From: Sellimonas catena
GTDB taxonomy: Bacteria; Bacillota; Clostridia; Lachnospirales; Lachnospiraceae
Direction: 5' to 3' (one strand)
Length of the DNA stretch: 64,000 nt
Assembly (NCBI RefSeq): GCF_045063725.1
Contig: NZ_CP173695.1
The translations under genes and the position numbers were made by a program. Shown one piece after another: positions 51,220-60,006 of this stretch (its first letter is position 1; every line of letters begins with the position of its first letter). The notes under the pieces are model-generated. The model was not told the DNA's origin, searched no databases, and worked only from the letters and a program-made list of their open reading frames with translations.

Positions 51220-52089
51220 TTAGTGGGCGTTGAATATGGATTTTGCCAGTGCGCCGGATTTGAACAGGGAGAAACAGAGGATAACGGTATAGGCTGCAAG
51301 GGAAAAAATCGCGCTGTGCAGATTGTCCGCTAAGACCATTTCGCCTACTAAAACCGCATAAATGCCGACGCATATCATAATGAGGAAGCCTTGAAAGCCC
51401 AGTGCAAACAGCCCCTTTAGGTAGTTGTTCCCAATCTGTCCCCATTCCCGGTTTGTCATGGTAGCAAAAGGGATAGGGGAAACAGAACAGTAGGCGTATA
51501 TCTCAATCATTCTGCCGTAGAGGATAACGGTTATCAGTACGGACATGATTTTCATACAAAGGCTTACAAGGCTCGTTTCCATGACAAGTAACAGTAGTTC
51601 GGGGATTTCCATATCTTTTAGTCCCTCCTGCATGGCGGCAAGGGCTTCGGTTACGTCGATATTCGTATCGCCGCCGATTACCCCCGCCGCGCCGGATACA
51701 ATATGCTGCGCCATATCAAACACCGCCATAGTAATATCAAAGGTATGTGTTACCAAGAAAACGGCAACAAAGGCTTTGAAAAACCACTTGAAAAACATAA
51801 ATGTTTCTATGTCGTGCATATTGTTTTTTTCCGTTACCATGCTGATAAGCTCATAACAGAGGACATAGGTAATGACAAGCCCCGCAATGGGTACAATCAC
51901 ATTTTCCGACAGGTTTTGTATCATGCTGAAAATGTTTGCGTTCCACCCCTGCGGGGTCTTGCCTACCTCCGCTGCAATGGTGCCTACTTTTTCGTTTACG
52001 TCCCCGAACATAGTGGAAAGGTTGCCGTTAATGGCTCCGATAAGGATTTCTTTTATCCATTCGTTAATCGCTTCCAGTATGCTCTCCAT
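51220..52089 (-). CDS. VirB6/TrbL-like transfer protein (CD1112-like)
   Basis: 289 residues, six or more TM helices after an amphipathic N-terminal helix (ILEAINEWIKEILIGAINGNL). PFATMTNREWGQIGNNYLKG is typical. Forms the membrane channel core. Confidence 0.92.
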   Translation of the reverse strand: MESILEAINEWIKEILIGAINGNLSTMFGDVNEKVGTIAAEVGKTPQGWNANIFSMIQNLSENVIVPIAGLVITYVLCYELISMVTEKNNMHDIETFMFFKWFFKAFVAVFLVTHTFDITMAVFDMAQHIVSGAAGVIGGDTNIDVTEALAAMQEGLKDMEIPELLLLVMETSLVSLCMKIMSVLITVILYGRMIEIYAYCSVSPIPFATMTNREWGQIGNNYLKGLFALGFQGFLIMICVGIYAVLVGEMVLADNLHSAIFSLAAYTVILCFSLFKSGALAKSIFNAH

Positions 52090-52107
52090 AGGCTACCCTC
52101 CGTAATC

Positions 52108-52323
52108 TTATCCGAACAGACCGGAAAGAAGCGGTACAAGGATAGTGCCGATAAGGGCAACGCCGCCGCCCGCCATAAGCTGCTTAATGCCTTGTGATTT
52201 TGCACCCGGATTGTCGTTTCCATATCCCTCCAAGAGATTGATAACGCCCCAAATGCCTAAGCCTGCGCCCAGTGCGATAACAAGGGTCTGTAATACGTCG
52301 ATAGCAGAGTTAAAAAATTCCAT
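52108..52323 (-). CDS. Maff2-family small membrane protein
   Basis: 71 residues from ATG at 52323 after AAAGGAG. MEFFNSAIDVLQTLVIALGAGLGIWGVINLLEGYGND then second helix GGGVALIGTILVPLLSGLFG. VirB2-like pilin-sized protein found in all Tn1549-type elements. Between it and the next gene (52324-52564) is a hairpin ACGGCGG-CAGTTT..AAACTG-CCG near 52374-52402. Confidence 0.92.
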   Translation of the reverse strand: MEFFNSAIDVLQTLVIALGAGLGIWGVINLLEGYGNDNPGAKSQGIKQLMAGGGVALIGTILVPLLSGLFG

Positions 52324-52564
52324 AAAGCTCCTTTCTGCCGCAAATGCGGCTTGCCCTATAAAAGGGCATAAAAAACGGCGGTCAGTTTTCAAACTGCCGC
52401 GGTCATAAGTCCCCGCGCTGCCTAAAGTTCTGCCGCGCGGCGGTATTCAGTTGTCAGTGTGGGCGATAGGAATTTTTGTAGGGGCGCGTATCATGCAAGT
52501 TGTCTTTTTCTTTGTTACTGCGTCAATTCCTCCTTTCTTTTCAGCCGGGAACACACATTTTTCG

Positions 52565-52732
52565 TCATTCCAAAAGATAGCTCCTACGCTGCATATACTC
52601 GGTAACGTAAAGGGTCTGTTCCCCTCCGCGTTCCTGCAAATACTCCCGCAGAGCGTTTTCTGCATTTTCTATCATCTTTGTAAAATAATGTTCACGACGT
52701 ATATCATCAGTTTTTGTTTTCTGTCTGCTCAT
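52565..52732 (-). CDS. Hypothetical 55-residue ICE protein
   Basis: ATG at 52732 after GGGAGGTTATACT. MSRQKTKTDDIRREHYFTKM then AENALREYLQERGGEQTLYVTEYMQRR. Helical, no family recognised; conserved place between VirD4 and Maff2. Confidence 0.65.
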   Translation of the reverse strand: MSRQKTKTDDIRREHYFTKMIENAENALREYLQERGGEQTLYVTEYMQRRSYLLE

Positions 52733-52751
52733 AGTATAACCTCCCGTAAAA

Positions 52752-52919
52752 TCAAAGTTCCCGCCGCACCCGTTTCTGCTCATACAGGGCTTCACACCGT
52801 TTCACAAACTGCTGGATAGCTGCCTGCCGTTGCTGTTCCCGTCGCTCGGCAATGAAAACAAGCCCGTTTATGGCTTCTGTGATTTTCTTATCTTTTTTCT
52901 TCTGCATACGTCTATTCAT
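52752..52919 (-). CDS. Hypothetical 55-residue basic protein
   Basis: ATG at 52919 with AGGAGG; overlaps the virD4 stop by 8 bp. MNRRMQKKKDKKITEAINGL and FIAERREQQRQAAIQQFVKRCEAL: basic, helical. Confidence 0.65.
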   Translation of the reverse strand: MNRRMQKKKDKKITEAINGLVFIAERREQQRQAAIQQFVKRCEALYEQKRVRREL

Positions 52920-54699
52920 GGTCGGTGTCCTCCTGCAAATCTGCTTCGCTGATTTCGTAATAGTCAAAGGGTTCGTCCGGCTTTACAAGGGCGGGTCTGC
53001 GCCTTAAATGCTTTTCCATATCAAAGGTATTTTTCTTGTCATAGTCGGAAAGATATTTATAGTTGGGGTGCTTTGTAATGTCATACTTATCAGAGAAGAA
53101 CGGGCGTACCCCTCGTAGTTGTAAGATACATTTCCCGCCGTCCATGACTGCAATTTCATCTTCGGTCATAAGCTGCTTGCCTAACTTCTGATAGTTCAGC
53201 CCATGTGATACCTCACGCCCCCGGTTCTCGGAAGTGTTGAAGCTGTCAATGGTTTCTTTCCCCAAGATTTCCGACATTTCTTTGAGGGTGGTTTTCTCCT
53301 TGCCGCCCAAGAAAAGGGTGGTGTCGCAGTTGCCGGCTATGGTATCGGCGTTATCTTTGTATATCGCCTTTAGCTGCGACTGGCTTTGCAGAATGATTGA
53401 AGCAGAGATTTCCCGGCTTCGGATAGTGGCTATGAGCTTTTCAAACTTCGGTATCTGCCCGATATTTGCAAACTCGTCTAACAGACAGCGTACATGGACG
53501 GGCAGCCTGCCGCCGTATTCATCATCTGCCTTGTCGCAAAGAAGATTGAAAAGCTGCGTGTAAAGAATACTCACAACAAAGTTAAAAGTGTCGTCGGTGT
53601 CGCTGATAATGACAAACAGGGCGGTCTTACGGTCGCCTATGGTATCAAGTTCCATTTCGTCGGTTTCCATAAGGTCGCGCAGCTCTTTAATGTCAAAAGG
53701 GGCAAGCCGCGCCCCGCAGGAAATGAGGATAGAGCTTCTTGTCTTTCCCGCAGATAACAGGAATTTCTTATACTGCCGGACAGCAAAGTGTTCCGGGTCT
53801 TTTTCCTCCAACCGTTCAAACATAAGGTCAACGGGGGACTGAAATTCCGGGTCGTCCTCGCGGGCTTCACTGGCATTTATCATTTCAAGCAGCGTCGTAA
53901 AATTCTTTTCTTCCTCCGGGGCTTCGTACCAAATGTAGCCGATAAGGGCGCAGTAAAAGAGCCGTTCCGATTTTATCCAAAAATCTTCCCCTGCTTTTTC
54001 CCCGTCCCCTTTGGTGTTGGCAATCAAAGTATTTACCAGTTTCAAAATGTCTTTTTCGCTGCGGAGATAGGCAAAGGGATTGTATTTCATGCTTTTTTTG
54101 AAGTTTATCGTGTTCAGCACCTTTATCCGATACCCGCCCCGCTGTAAGAGCTTCCCGCACTCGACTAAAACCGTTCCTTTCGGGTCGGTTACAACGTAGC
54201 TTGAGTGCATTTGCATAAGGTTGGGCTTTACGAAAAATCTCGTCTTGCCGCTGCCGCTTCCCCCGATAACAAGGATATTTTTATTCCTTGCATACTTTGG
54301 CTGCTTTGGGCGGCTGTTCATGGTAAGCCGTTCCGTCTGTGTGAGCAGCACGTTATTTTGAAATACCGGGTCGGTGTAGGGCTTTATATCTTCGGCGTTG
54401 CCCCAACGGGCAGAGCCGTATTCGATACCTTTCCGGTATTTCTTCGCATTCTTGCCTTTTACATAGACAATCAGCCGGATAAGGACAGCCCCTACAATAC
54501 CGATAAGCAAATCCATAGGTGCAAGGCTCGGAAGCGGGTTTGCAAAGGCAGCGGAAAAGCCGTCTGCAAGGGAAAGCACCTTGCCGGACAGGTCAGCCCC
54601 CGGAGAGAGCCGCACCGCCTGTCCGATTTTGTCAAAGAGATAGACAAAGAGCAGATAGGGGGCATTTAGGATAAGCAGCTTTTTAAGTTCCGGCTTCAT
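52912..54699 (-). CDS. VirD4-like coupling protein
   Basis: 595 residues. Two N-terminal TM helices (about 10-30, 62-80), Walker A GGSGSGKTRFF (about 147), Walker B LLDEFANIGQIPKFEKLIATIRSREIS, ILQSQSQL. The coupling ATPase links relaxosome to channel. Overlaps pcfB stop by 4 bp. Confidence 0.95.
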   Translation of the reverse strand: MKPELKKLLILNAPYLLFVYLFDKIGQAVRLSPGADLSGKVLSLADGFSAAFANPLPSLAPMDLLIGIVGAVLIRLIVYVKGKNAKKYRKGIEYGSARWGNAEDIKPYTDPVFQNNVLLTQTERLTMNSRPKQPKYARNKNILVIGGSGSGKTRFFVKPNLMQMHSSYVVTDPKGTVLVECGKLLQRGGYRIKVLNTINFKKSMKYNPFAYLRSEKDILKLVNTLIANTKGDGEKAGEDFWIKSERLFYCALIGYIWYEAPEEEKNFTTLLEMINASEAREDDPEFQSPVDLMFERLEEKDPEHFAVRQYKKFLLSAGKTRSSILISCGARLAPFDIKELRDLMETDEMELDTIGDRKTALFVIISDTDDTFNFVVSILYTQLFNLLCDKADDEYGGRLPVHVRCLLDEFANIGQIPKFEKLIATIRSREISASIILQSQSQLKAIYKDNADTIAGNCDTTLFLGGKEKTTLKEMSEILGKETIDSFNTSENRGREVSHGLNYQKLGKQLMTEDEIAVMDGGKCILQLRGVRPFFSDKYDITKHPNYKYLSDYDKKNTFDMEKHLRRRPALVKPDEPFDYYEISEADLQEDTDHE

Positions 54700-55280
54700 A
54701 GCGATACCTCCCTGTCCTTTTTCTTCACTTTTTCCCTCTGTGCGTTCAGAGCCGCCGCCTTTTCTTTGAGGGAAACAATCAGCTTGCGGATAGAGGGCTT
54801 TTGTTCCTGCGTCAGCTTCTTTGCGGAAAACTCCTTGAAAGCTGCGGTCAGTGCGTCCGCGTCCCGTCCCTTAAAAAACACAAGATAGCGGGGCGGGGTT
54901 TCGGTGCTGTCTTTCTTTAAGGCAAAGTCAATCCCGTATTTTTTCGCCGTACTCTCAAAGGCTTTGATATTGTCCTTTGTGATTTCAATGTTGGAAACGC
55001 CCGCGTTCTGCTTCATAAGCTGCTTTAGGGTCTGCTTGCCATGCGGGATTTTCTGTTTGTCATGCTGCTTTTTCATCTGTGCAAGCAGGGCTTTCATAGC
55101 CTTTTGGAGCTGCTGCGCGGTCAGCTTTCCGGTCTTGATGTAAAGGGCTATGGTCTTTTCGTTGGTTTCTGTCGAGCGACACTTTCTGGTAGCCACAAAC
55201 AGCATTTTATAATCGCCAACTTTTCCAGAAAAAAAGCACAATCGCATCTCAACGACACGGTCATGCCTCTTTTCCTGCAT
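54696..55280 (-). CDS. pcfB: PcfB-like protein, 5' end replaced by a transposon
   Basis: The native part (from codon 4 GAA at 55169 on) reads ETNEKTIALYIKTGKLTAQQLQ, then HGKQTLKQLMKQNAGVSNIE and PPRYLVFFKGRDADALTAAFKEFS, the PcfB signature. The transposon ends at 55170, after which the frame stays open into transposon DNA to an ATG at 55280 (36 extra residues, with a possible weak RBS GAAAG). So a fusion product may still be made. PcfB is an accessory of the coupling protein/relaxosome. Confidence 0.85.
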   Translation of the reverse strand: MQEKRHDRVVEMRLCFFSGKVGDYKMLFVATRKCRSTETNEKTIALYIKTGKLTAQQLQKAMKALLAQMKKQHDKQKIPHGKQTLKQLMKQNAGVSNIEITKDNIKAFESTAKKYGIDFALKKDSTETPPRYLVFFKGRDADALTAAFKEFSAKKLTQEQKPSIRKLIVSLKEKAAALNAQREKVKKKDREVSL

Positions 55281-55284
55281 TCTT

Positions 55285-56094
55285 TCAGCTCAGTGCCTGG
55301 TTATTGATTGCCGCCAGCATCACCTCGGCATCGATCACCTTTTTCTCCATCTGGCTTCCCAAAGTCATCGCGTCTGTCATTACATTATCAATCAGACGCG
55401 GATTTCCCTGGCTGTAGCTGTGGACGGAGCTGATTGCCGCGGTATCGATGATCTCCGGGCTGCCTCCTGCATTCCGGATCTTCTGCCGGATATAATCCGG
55501 CACCTCCTGGTCTGTAAGCCCGTGGAAGTTGTAGTGGACCACGATTCTCTGCCGCAGCGCCTCGTTGACCTGTTTCTCTAGGATGTGGTTCAGGTAGGGC
55601 TCCCCACAGAGAATCAGGGAGAAGCAGTTCACCGAATCATACTTCTGGTTCATCAGCATTTTCAAATCCCTCAGGATACTGCTGTTCAGGTACTGTGCTT
55701 CATCCAGGATACAGATGAACGGCTGCCGTTTCTCTTTGTACAGATAATACAGCCGTTCCTGGATCGACTTAAACATCTGGCTCTTCCCGAATCCGGATTC
55801 CAGCCCCAGCGCTTCACACAGCTGGCGGTAGAATTCCTGCACGCTTACGGTTGACAGACACAGATAGGCGCACTGGTACAGGTTCGGATTCAGTTTTTTC
55901 GAAAAGCACCGCAGCGCGAACGTCTTTCCCATCCCCGGGCTTGCAGTAAACACCCCGATCCCCCTGATCTCCTTCAGGTATTCCAGCCGGGCTGTCATCT
56001 CACGGAAATCTTCAGACTCAAAAGCGTCTTTCTCTTTTACCATCTGTTTATCAAACGGGTTAAAACTCAGCCCATAATAATCAGTGTACATCTT
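55285..56094 (-). CDS. TniB/ExeA-like AAA+ ATPase of the transposon
   Basis: 269 residues from ATG at 56094 (GGAGGTGGGGAAG). MYTDYYGLSFNPFDKQM, Walker A TASPGMGKTFALR, Walker B ICILDEAQYL, sensor SLILCGEPYL, RQRIVVHYNFHGLT. MuB/TniB-type ATPases choose target DNA and activate the transposase. Overlaps the transposase by 14 bp. Confidence 0.92.
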   Translation of the reverse strand, partial: KMYTDYYGLSFNPFDKQMVKEKDAFESEDFREMTARLEYLKEIRGIGVFTASPGMGKTFALRCFSKKLNPNLYQCAYLCLSTVSVQEFYRQLCEALGLESGFGKSQMFKSIQERLYYLYKEKRQPFICILDEAQYLNSSILRDLKMLMNQKYDSVNCFSLILCGEPYLNHILEKQVNEALRQRIVVHYNFHGLTDQEVPDYIRQKIRNAGGSPEIIDTAAISSVHSYSQGNPRLIDNVMTDAMTLGSQMEKKVIDAEVMLAAINNQALS

Positions 56095-57370
56095 CCCCAC
56101 CTCCAAGTACTGTGCTGTAATCAATCGACACTTGGTTCTTACGCTTTGTTCTCCCATTTTCCGCCCGGTTTGTCAGGCGCATCGGATGCCGCTTCCCTTC
56201 CGAAAATACCCATGCTTTCTCCGGGTCATCCGGAAGGTAACGCACCTCTACCTTCTGTCCGATGAACTGCATCGGCGCATCGTAACACCGGGAATCCAGT
56301 TCGACAGTGGCATCCCGTGATACTCTGCGGGTCGCGCGGTTCAGGAAACATTCGTCCAGCCATTCCGGTGACTTTGGCTTCCTTACCGGACGCCCGCTGT
56401 GGAGATAACGGGAAAGCGGCGTTTCCCCTGTCGTGGAATGCTCTGTCGTATTGTGTTTCCGGATATATGCTGCCAGGAGATTATTGAACTCCTCCAGGGA
56501 GCGGATCTGGCTGATGTCGAGCCCGTAGAGCCATCTTTCCTTGAGCGTCCTGAAATTTCGCTCCACCTTCCCCTTGCTGGCCCCATCCCGGACAGGGGTA
56601 TGCAGAAGCACTGTCCCAATGGATGCGCAGATCATATCTAGCTGCCGGTTTTTGTAGGGCGCGCCGGAGTCCACATACAGCTTGTCCGGGATACCATAAG
56701 CCGCAACTGCATCCTTGAGGACCTTCTGGAAGTTGTATGCATTCTCCTGGTAAAAGATCTGCCCGCCTACGATCATCCGGGAGTAGTCGTCCAGGATCAT
56801 GATCAGATATGTCCTGTGCTTTTTCCCGTTTTCTTCCAGATACGGAAGGTAACACGTATCCGCCTGATACATTCCTCCGAAATACGCCTCTTCGAACGCT
56901 TTCCGGTCACGGCCGGCCAGCGCCGCGTCTGCACTTTTCAGCCCGTTGCGTTTCACAAATCTCTGGACGGTTGCCACGGAAACCGTTGCCGGGATCAGGC
57001 TTTCCTGCACCAGCCTGGCATGGACCTGCGTTGCGTTCAGCCTCGGATATTTCTGCTTGATCCGGTAGATCTCATCGATTGCTTCCTCTGTAAGTACCCG
57101 GGTCTTTCCCAGGTCTGACCGCGTTTTTGGCGTCAGGGCGTCAATCCCGCCATTCCGGTAAAGGGATACCCATTTCCCGATCGTTTTGGGCTTGTATTTC
57201 ACTATCCGCCCATCCGGAAGACGCATCGGGGTCTGGGCTACCCTTCTGCAGTATGCCATGACCGATTCATCCGGATAGGTCTCCTGGATCACCGGCGCAA
57301 TCATCCCAAACCGGAGCCGTGCGATCTCCATCAATTCATCCATTCTGTCTGTTTTCTTTTGCTGTTCCAT
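56081..57370 (-). CDS. DDE (Mu/IS481-like) transposase
   Basis: 429 residues. N-terminal HTH domains (RRVAQTPMRLPDGRIVKYKPKTIGKWVSLYRNGGIDAL and ATQVHARLVQESLIPATVSVATVQRFVKR), catalytic D in MYQADTCYLPY, second D in LYVDSGAPYKNRQL, E in DGASKGKVERNFRTLKERW. C-terminal Mu-like beta barrel (LDSRCYDAPMQFIGQKVEVRYLPDDP). Intact. Confidence 0.94.
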   Translation of the reverse strand: MEQQKKTDRMDELMEIARLRFGMIAPVIQETYPDESVMAYCRRVAQTPMRLPDGRIVKYKPKTIGKWVSLYRNGGIDALTPKTRSDLGKTRVLTEEAIDEIYRIKQKYPRLNATQVHARLVQESLIPATVSVATVQRFVKRNGLKSADAALAGRDRKAFEEAYFGGMYQADTCYLPYLEENGKKHRTYLIMILDDYSRMIVGGQIFYQENAYNFQKVLKDAVAAYGIPDKLYVDSGAPYKNRQLDMICASIGTVLLHTPVRDGASKGKVERNFRTLKERWLYGLDISQIRSLEEFNNLLAAYIRKHNTTEHSTTGETPLSRYLHSGRPVRKPKSPEWLDECFLNRATRRVSRDATVELDSRCYDAPMQFIGQKVEVRYLPDDPEKAWVFSEGKRHPMRLTNRAENGRTKRKNQVSIDYSTVLGGGEDVH

Positions 57371-57462
57371 TTCTTATCGCCTCCGGTTACAGCATACCTC
57401 TGCCCCTGTGCATCGTACATGCCGGGATTATGGGAAGCATCCGAACCGCTTTGTCTGAAATT

Positions 57463-58029
57463 TCATCGGTGATGGAAATCTGACGCATGGTATGCCTGGA
57501 GAAAGGAATGCCGGAACGAATCCCAGAACTGGGAGAGCTGCATCCCATCTATCTTTCCGATGAAGTCAGATCCCTTTTCCTGTGCATCGTCCAGGACTCC
57601 CAGGATTAGCCGTTTATGGGAAAGGAACAGGCTGCGGAAGGTATAAAGCGTGGAATGGACAATCTGGTATCTTTCACAAATTTTTTCTACTGTATGGACA
57701 TGCAGGAAATAGGCTTCCAGCACTGTCAGGACAAAGCGCAGGCTGTAGGAAGAATAGGGGATCAGCATTTCGGGAAGAAGGGCATGGGTATGTCCGCAGG
57801 AGATACACTTTACCCGTGGGACACGCAGAATTACCGTCACTGGCCCGTTATTCTTTAAAGTGACCATGTAACGGGGATAGACATCGTGAAGGATCAGATG
57901 TCCTTTCGAATTGCAGTAAGGGCAGGAGTGATCGGAAAGGTTCAAGCTGCGGACCGCTTGGTCAAACCACTCCTGGTCTGAGATTTTTATTTCTTTCAGC
58001 TTGCAAAACAGATTGAAAATGCGTATCAT
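57463..58029 (-). CDS. DUF6431 zinc-finger protein of the transposon
   Basis: 188 residues. Zinc site C36-P-Y-C39 with C75-I-S-C78; helix-rich C-terminus with VEKICERYQIVHSTLYTFRSL. Family with unclear role that accompanies this type of transposase and ATPase; perhaps a DNA-binding helper. Confidence 0.85.
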   Translation of the reverse strand: MIRIFNLFCKLKEIKISDQEWFDQAVRSLNLSDHSCPYCNSKGHLILHDVYPRYMVTLKNNGPVTVILRVPRVKCISCGHTHALLPEMLIPYSSYSLRFVLTVLEAYFLHVHTVEKICERYQIVHSTLYTFRSLFLSHKRLILGVLDDAQEKGSDFIGKIDGMQLSQFWDSFRHSFLQAYHASDFHHR

Positions 58030-58249
58030 AGTATCTGGATACTTCCTTCGGGATGTATTTGTTGAAAGAGGGAACCGGTTCTTGCCAAGGAAGGGGGTCC
58101 TTCTTTTTTATTATAATCCTGTCTGTAAAGAGAAAAGAGCATGCAGTAAATCACGGCATACTCTCATCATTCTTCTGATCCATCTATTCTTACTATCTGC
58201 TTTTTTCTTTCAATCTCAAGCATTTATAAAATGTTGCTCTACAGGTTTC

Positions 58250-58258
58250 CTCCTGCAA
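58250..58258 (-). other. Displaced start codons of pcfB
   Basis: TTG CAG GAG (58258-58250), 7 bp after AAGGAGG, joins in frame to the native part of pcfB if the transposon and one target copy are removed, giving MQEETNEKTIALY. This restores the canonical pcfB start. Confidence 0.85.
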
Positions 58259-58351
58259 TGGGTGTCCTCCTTTCGTGTTCTATGGTGGTATGCCCGCCGC
58301 CGGGAAACGGGACGGGCATGAAAAAAGAGCATCCGCTTTCACGCCGCCCTG

Positions 58352-58573
58352 TTAAATCCGTACCCGCAGCCCGGAAAGGTCTGCCGCCCGAATACCCACA
58401 AGATACCAGTTGTCCCCGTACTCCATACGGGTCGGCTTCCATTTGCCCCGCACAAAGACCTCCATGCAGTCGCCGCAATGCAATCCCCCGTAATAGTCGT
58501 TTACGTCAAAGCGAATGTCGTAGCGGTCAGCGGTTTCATCAAAAATCAAAGCTCCTGTTTTCTGTGTCATCAT
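58352..58573 (-). CDS. DUF5348-like protein
   Basis: 73 residues: TGALIFDETADRYDIRFDVNDYYGGLHCGDCMEVFVRGKWKPTRMEYGDNWYLVG. RBS AGGAGG. Small beta-rich protein of Tn1549-type elements near repA. Role unknown. Confidence 0.85.
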   Translation of the reverse strand: MMTQKTGALIFDETADRYDIRFDVNDYYGGLHCGDCMEVFVRGKWKPTRMEYGDNWYLVGIRAADLSGLRVRI

Positions 58574-58594
58574 AAAATCCTCCTTTGGGTTGGT

Positions 58595-59569
58595 TTACAG
58601 GCTTTCGCCCTCGTTGCAGGTGTAATCGGGTATGCCCTTGCTTCTTGCCGACTGGATAGTGCGCCCGCCGTACATATCGTGAGATACAAGGGACGTGTAA
58701 TAGCTGCCAATCGTAGACGGAGCATTGAAAAGGGCAGCTTTCATGTACTGCTTGATGTTGCGGATTTTGGTGGTGTTTTCCTGCATACAGTCCAGTACAA
58801 AGCGGATATGTTCGCTGTTCAGTTTCATAAATTTTGCTTTTACAAGCTCTGCCGGGTGGTCGTCCCCGGCGATACGGATTGTTCTTCGTTTGGTGCAGAC
58901 GGTTTCAAGAATAAGGGCAAGGATTTCCTCTATCCTGTCCCGGTCAAGGTATCTGTCCTGTATCAGATAGTCGTACTCGATATTGTCCTTGATGATTTCC
59001 TCATACACGCTGTATGCGTCTGTCGCTTCCTTTCGCTTCCGTTCCGGCAGCTGTGCCGCGTCCTCTAAGGGAGAGGGATTTAGGGAATGGAAAGGAATGG
59101 AATGGGTACTTGATATATCTGTATTTAATTTTTCTTTTTTTGGTAAGTTAGTTTTTTGTATCTCTTTATTTAATTGCGTTGGATTTTCCGACGTCGGGTT
59201 ATCCGGTGTCGGATTTTCCAATATCGGCTTATCCGCTGTTGGATTTTCCAATACCGGACAATCCAATGCCGGGGGCTGTGGCTGTTCGTAAATGGTGTAC
59301 TCAATAGCGGTCATTTTGCCTTTCTCGTCGCGTCCCTGCCGCCTTGTGATATATCCGGCTTTTTCAAGCTCCCATACAGCGGTGCGGATAGCGTCGATAC
59401 TTTCCCGGTTGATAAGGGACAGCCCTGCAAGGGTGTAGTCCCAATCTTCGGGAAGTGAGAGCATTTGCGACAACAAGCCCTTTGCCTTTAGGGAAAGTTC
59501 CTTGTTGCGTAAATGGTGGTTGCTCATAACCGTATAACCTTTGTTCTTTTCCACGCGGAAAACTGCCAT
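58595..59569 (-). CDS. RepA_N-like replication initiator / HTH protein (DUF6017 type)
   Basis: 324 residues from ATG at 59569 (AAAGGAGTGATGAAG). MAVFRVEKNKGYTVMSNHHLRNKELSLKAKGLLSQMLSLPEDWDYTLAGLSLINRESIDAIRTAVWELEKAGYI is the RepA_N/winged helix. A repeated linker (ENPTADKP ILENPT PDNPTSENPT) and a C-terminal DUF6017-like domain follow. Possibly replicates the excised circle. Confidence 0.9.
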   Translation of the reverse strand: MAVFRVEKNKGYTVMSNHHLRNKELSLKAKGLLSQMLSLPEDWDYTLAGLSLINRESIDAIRTAVWELEKAGYITRRQGRDEKGKMTAIEYTIYEQPQPPALDCPVLENPTADKPILENPTPDNPTSENPTQLNKEIQKTNLPKKEKLNTDISSTHSIPFHSLNPSPLEDAAQLPERKRKEATDAYSVYEEIIKDNIEYDYLIQDRYLDRDRIEEILALILETVCTKRRTIRIAGDDHPAELVKAKFMKLNSEHIRFVLDCMQENTTKIRNIKQYMKAALFNAPSTIGSYYTSLVSHDMYGGRTIQSARSKGIPDYTCNEGESL

Positions 59570-59596
59570 AGCTTCATCACTCCTTTGGTTGGATTT

Positions 59597-59708
59597 GTTA
59601 CGCAGTAGAAACGCGGTTTTGAGGAAAAAGGTATCAACCCTTGCCTTTCTCATTTCCGCGCTCTAAGAGCCGCATAAATCAAGGCTTTATTTGCCCTTAC
59701 TGCGTAAC
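59597..59708. repeat. 112-bp repeat with terminal inverted repeats, copy 2
   Basis: GTTACGCAGTAG at 59597-59608 and TTACTGCGTAAC at 59697-59708 (one mismatch in the last arm). Directly upstream of the initiator gene. Interior shares AAATCAAGGCTTT and AACCCTTGCC with copy 1. Confidence 0.8.
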
Positions 59709-59840
59709 ATGAGGGCATAAAAAAAGCAGCGTTCCTGTTCTCCTGTGTGGGAGTGAGAAACGCCGCCTTATAGGTGGTGCTTATTTTATTTTTTCTTTTC
59801 GACGTGCCGCGTAAGGTGGTGTAGTGGTTTATCCGGCAGC

Positions 59841-59921
59841 TTCGCAGGTGCTTTTGCATATCAAGGCTCAATTCGTTAAAAGTAGTAAATGAGTAGTAAA
59901 ATCAATCTGCAAACCTGCGAA
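59841..59921. repeat. Arm-type repeats and inverted repeat at the replication end of element 2
   Basis: AGTAGTAAAT (59881-59890) and AGTAGTAAAA (59892-59901) are tandem 11-bp repeats like the integrase arm sites at 22161-22197. TTCGCAGGT (59841-59849) and ACCTGCGAA (59913-59921) flank them as a perfect inverted pair. 59922-60134 beyond shows no gene. Confidence 0.7.
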
Positions 59922-60006
59922 TATGCCCGTAAATCAAGCATTTTTCAAGACAATCAACTAATTTAGAGTAAAAAGCTACAGTTGTATTTGACAAAAATGA
60001 AATTAC

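Larger units (their letters stand above)
55164..58249 (-). mobile_element. DUF6431-type three-gene transposon inserted in pcfB
   Basis: Element 55170-58243 (3074 bp). Ends TGTCGAGCGACA and, inverted, TGTAGAGCAACA (10 of 12 match, TG...CA termini). The 6-bp GGTTTC flanks both sides (55164-55169, 58244-58249) as target duplication. Near both ends CATTTTATAA and a GAAAAAA(A)GCA stretch recur, probable transposase sites. Genes: AAA+ ATPase, DDE transposase, DUF6431. Confidence 0.92.

Noticed and set aside
59180..59270. Short tandem repeats as a regulatory iteron array
   Set aside because: They are in frame inside the initiator and encode a proline/asparagine linker.
59650..59871. 73-residue minus-strand ORF at the element 2 end
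   Set aside because: Its C-terminal third is just the 112-bp repeat; the same frame occurs in copy 1. The start region lacks a clear RBS.
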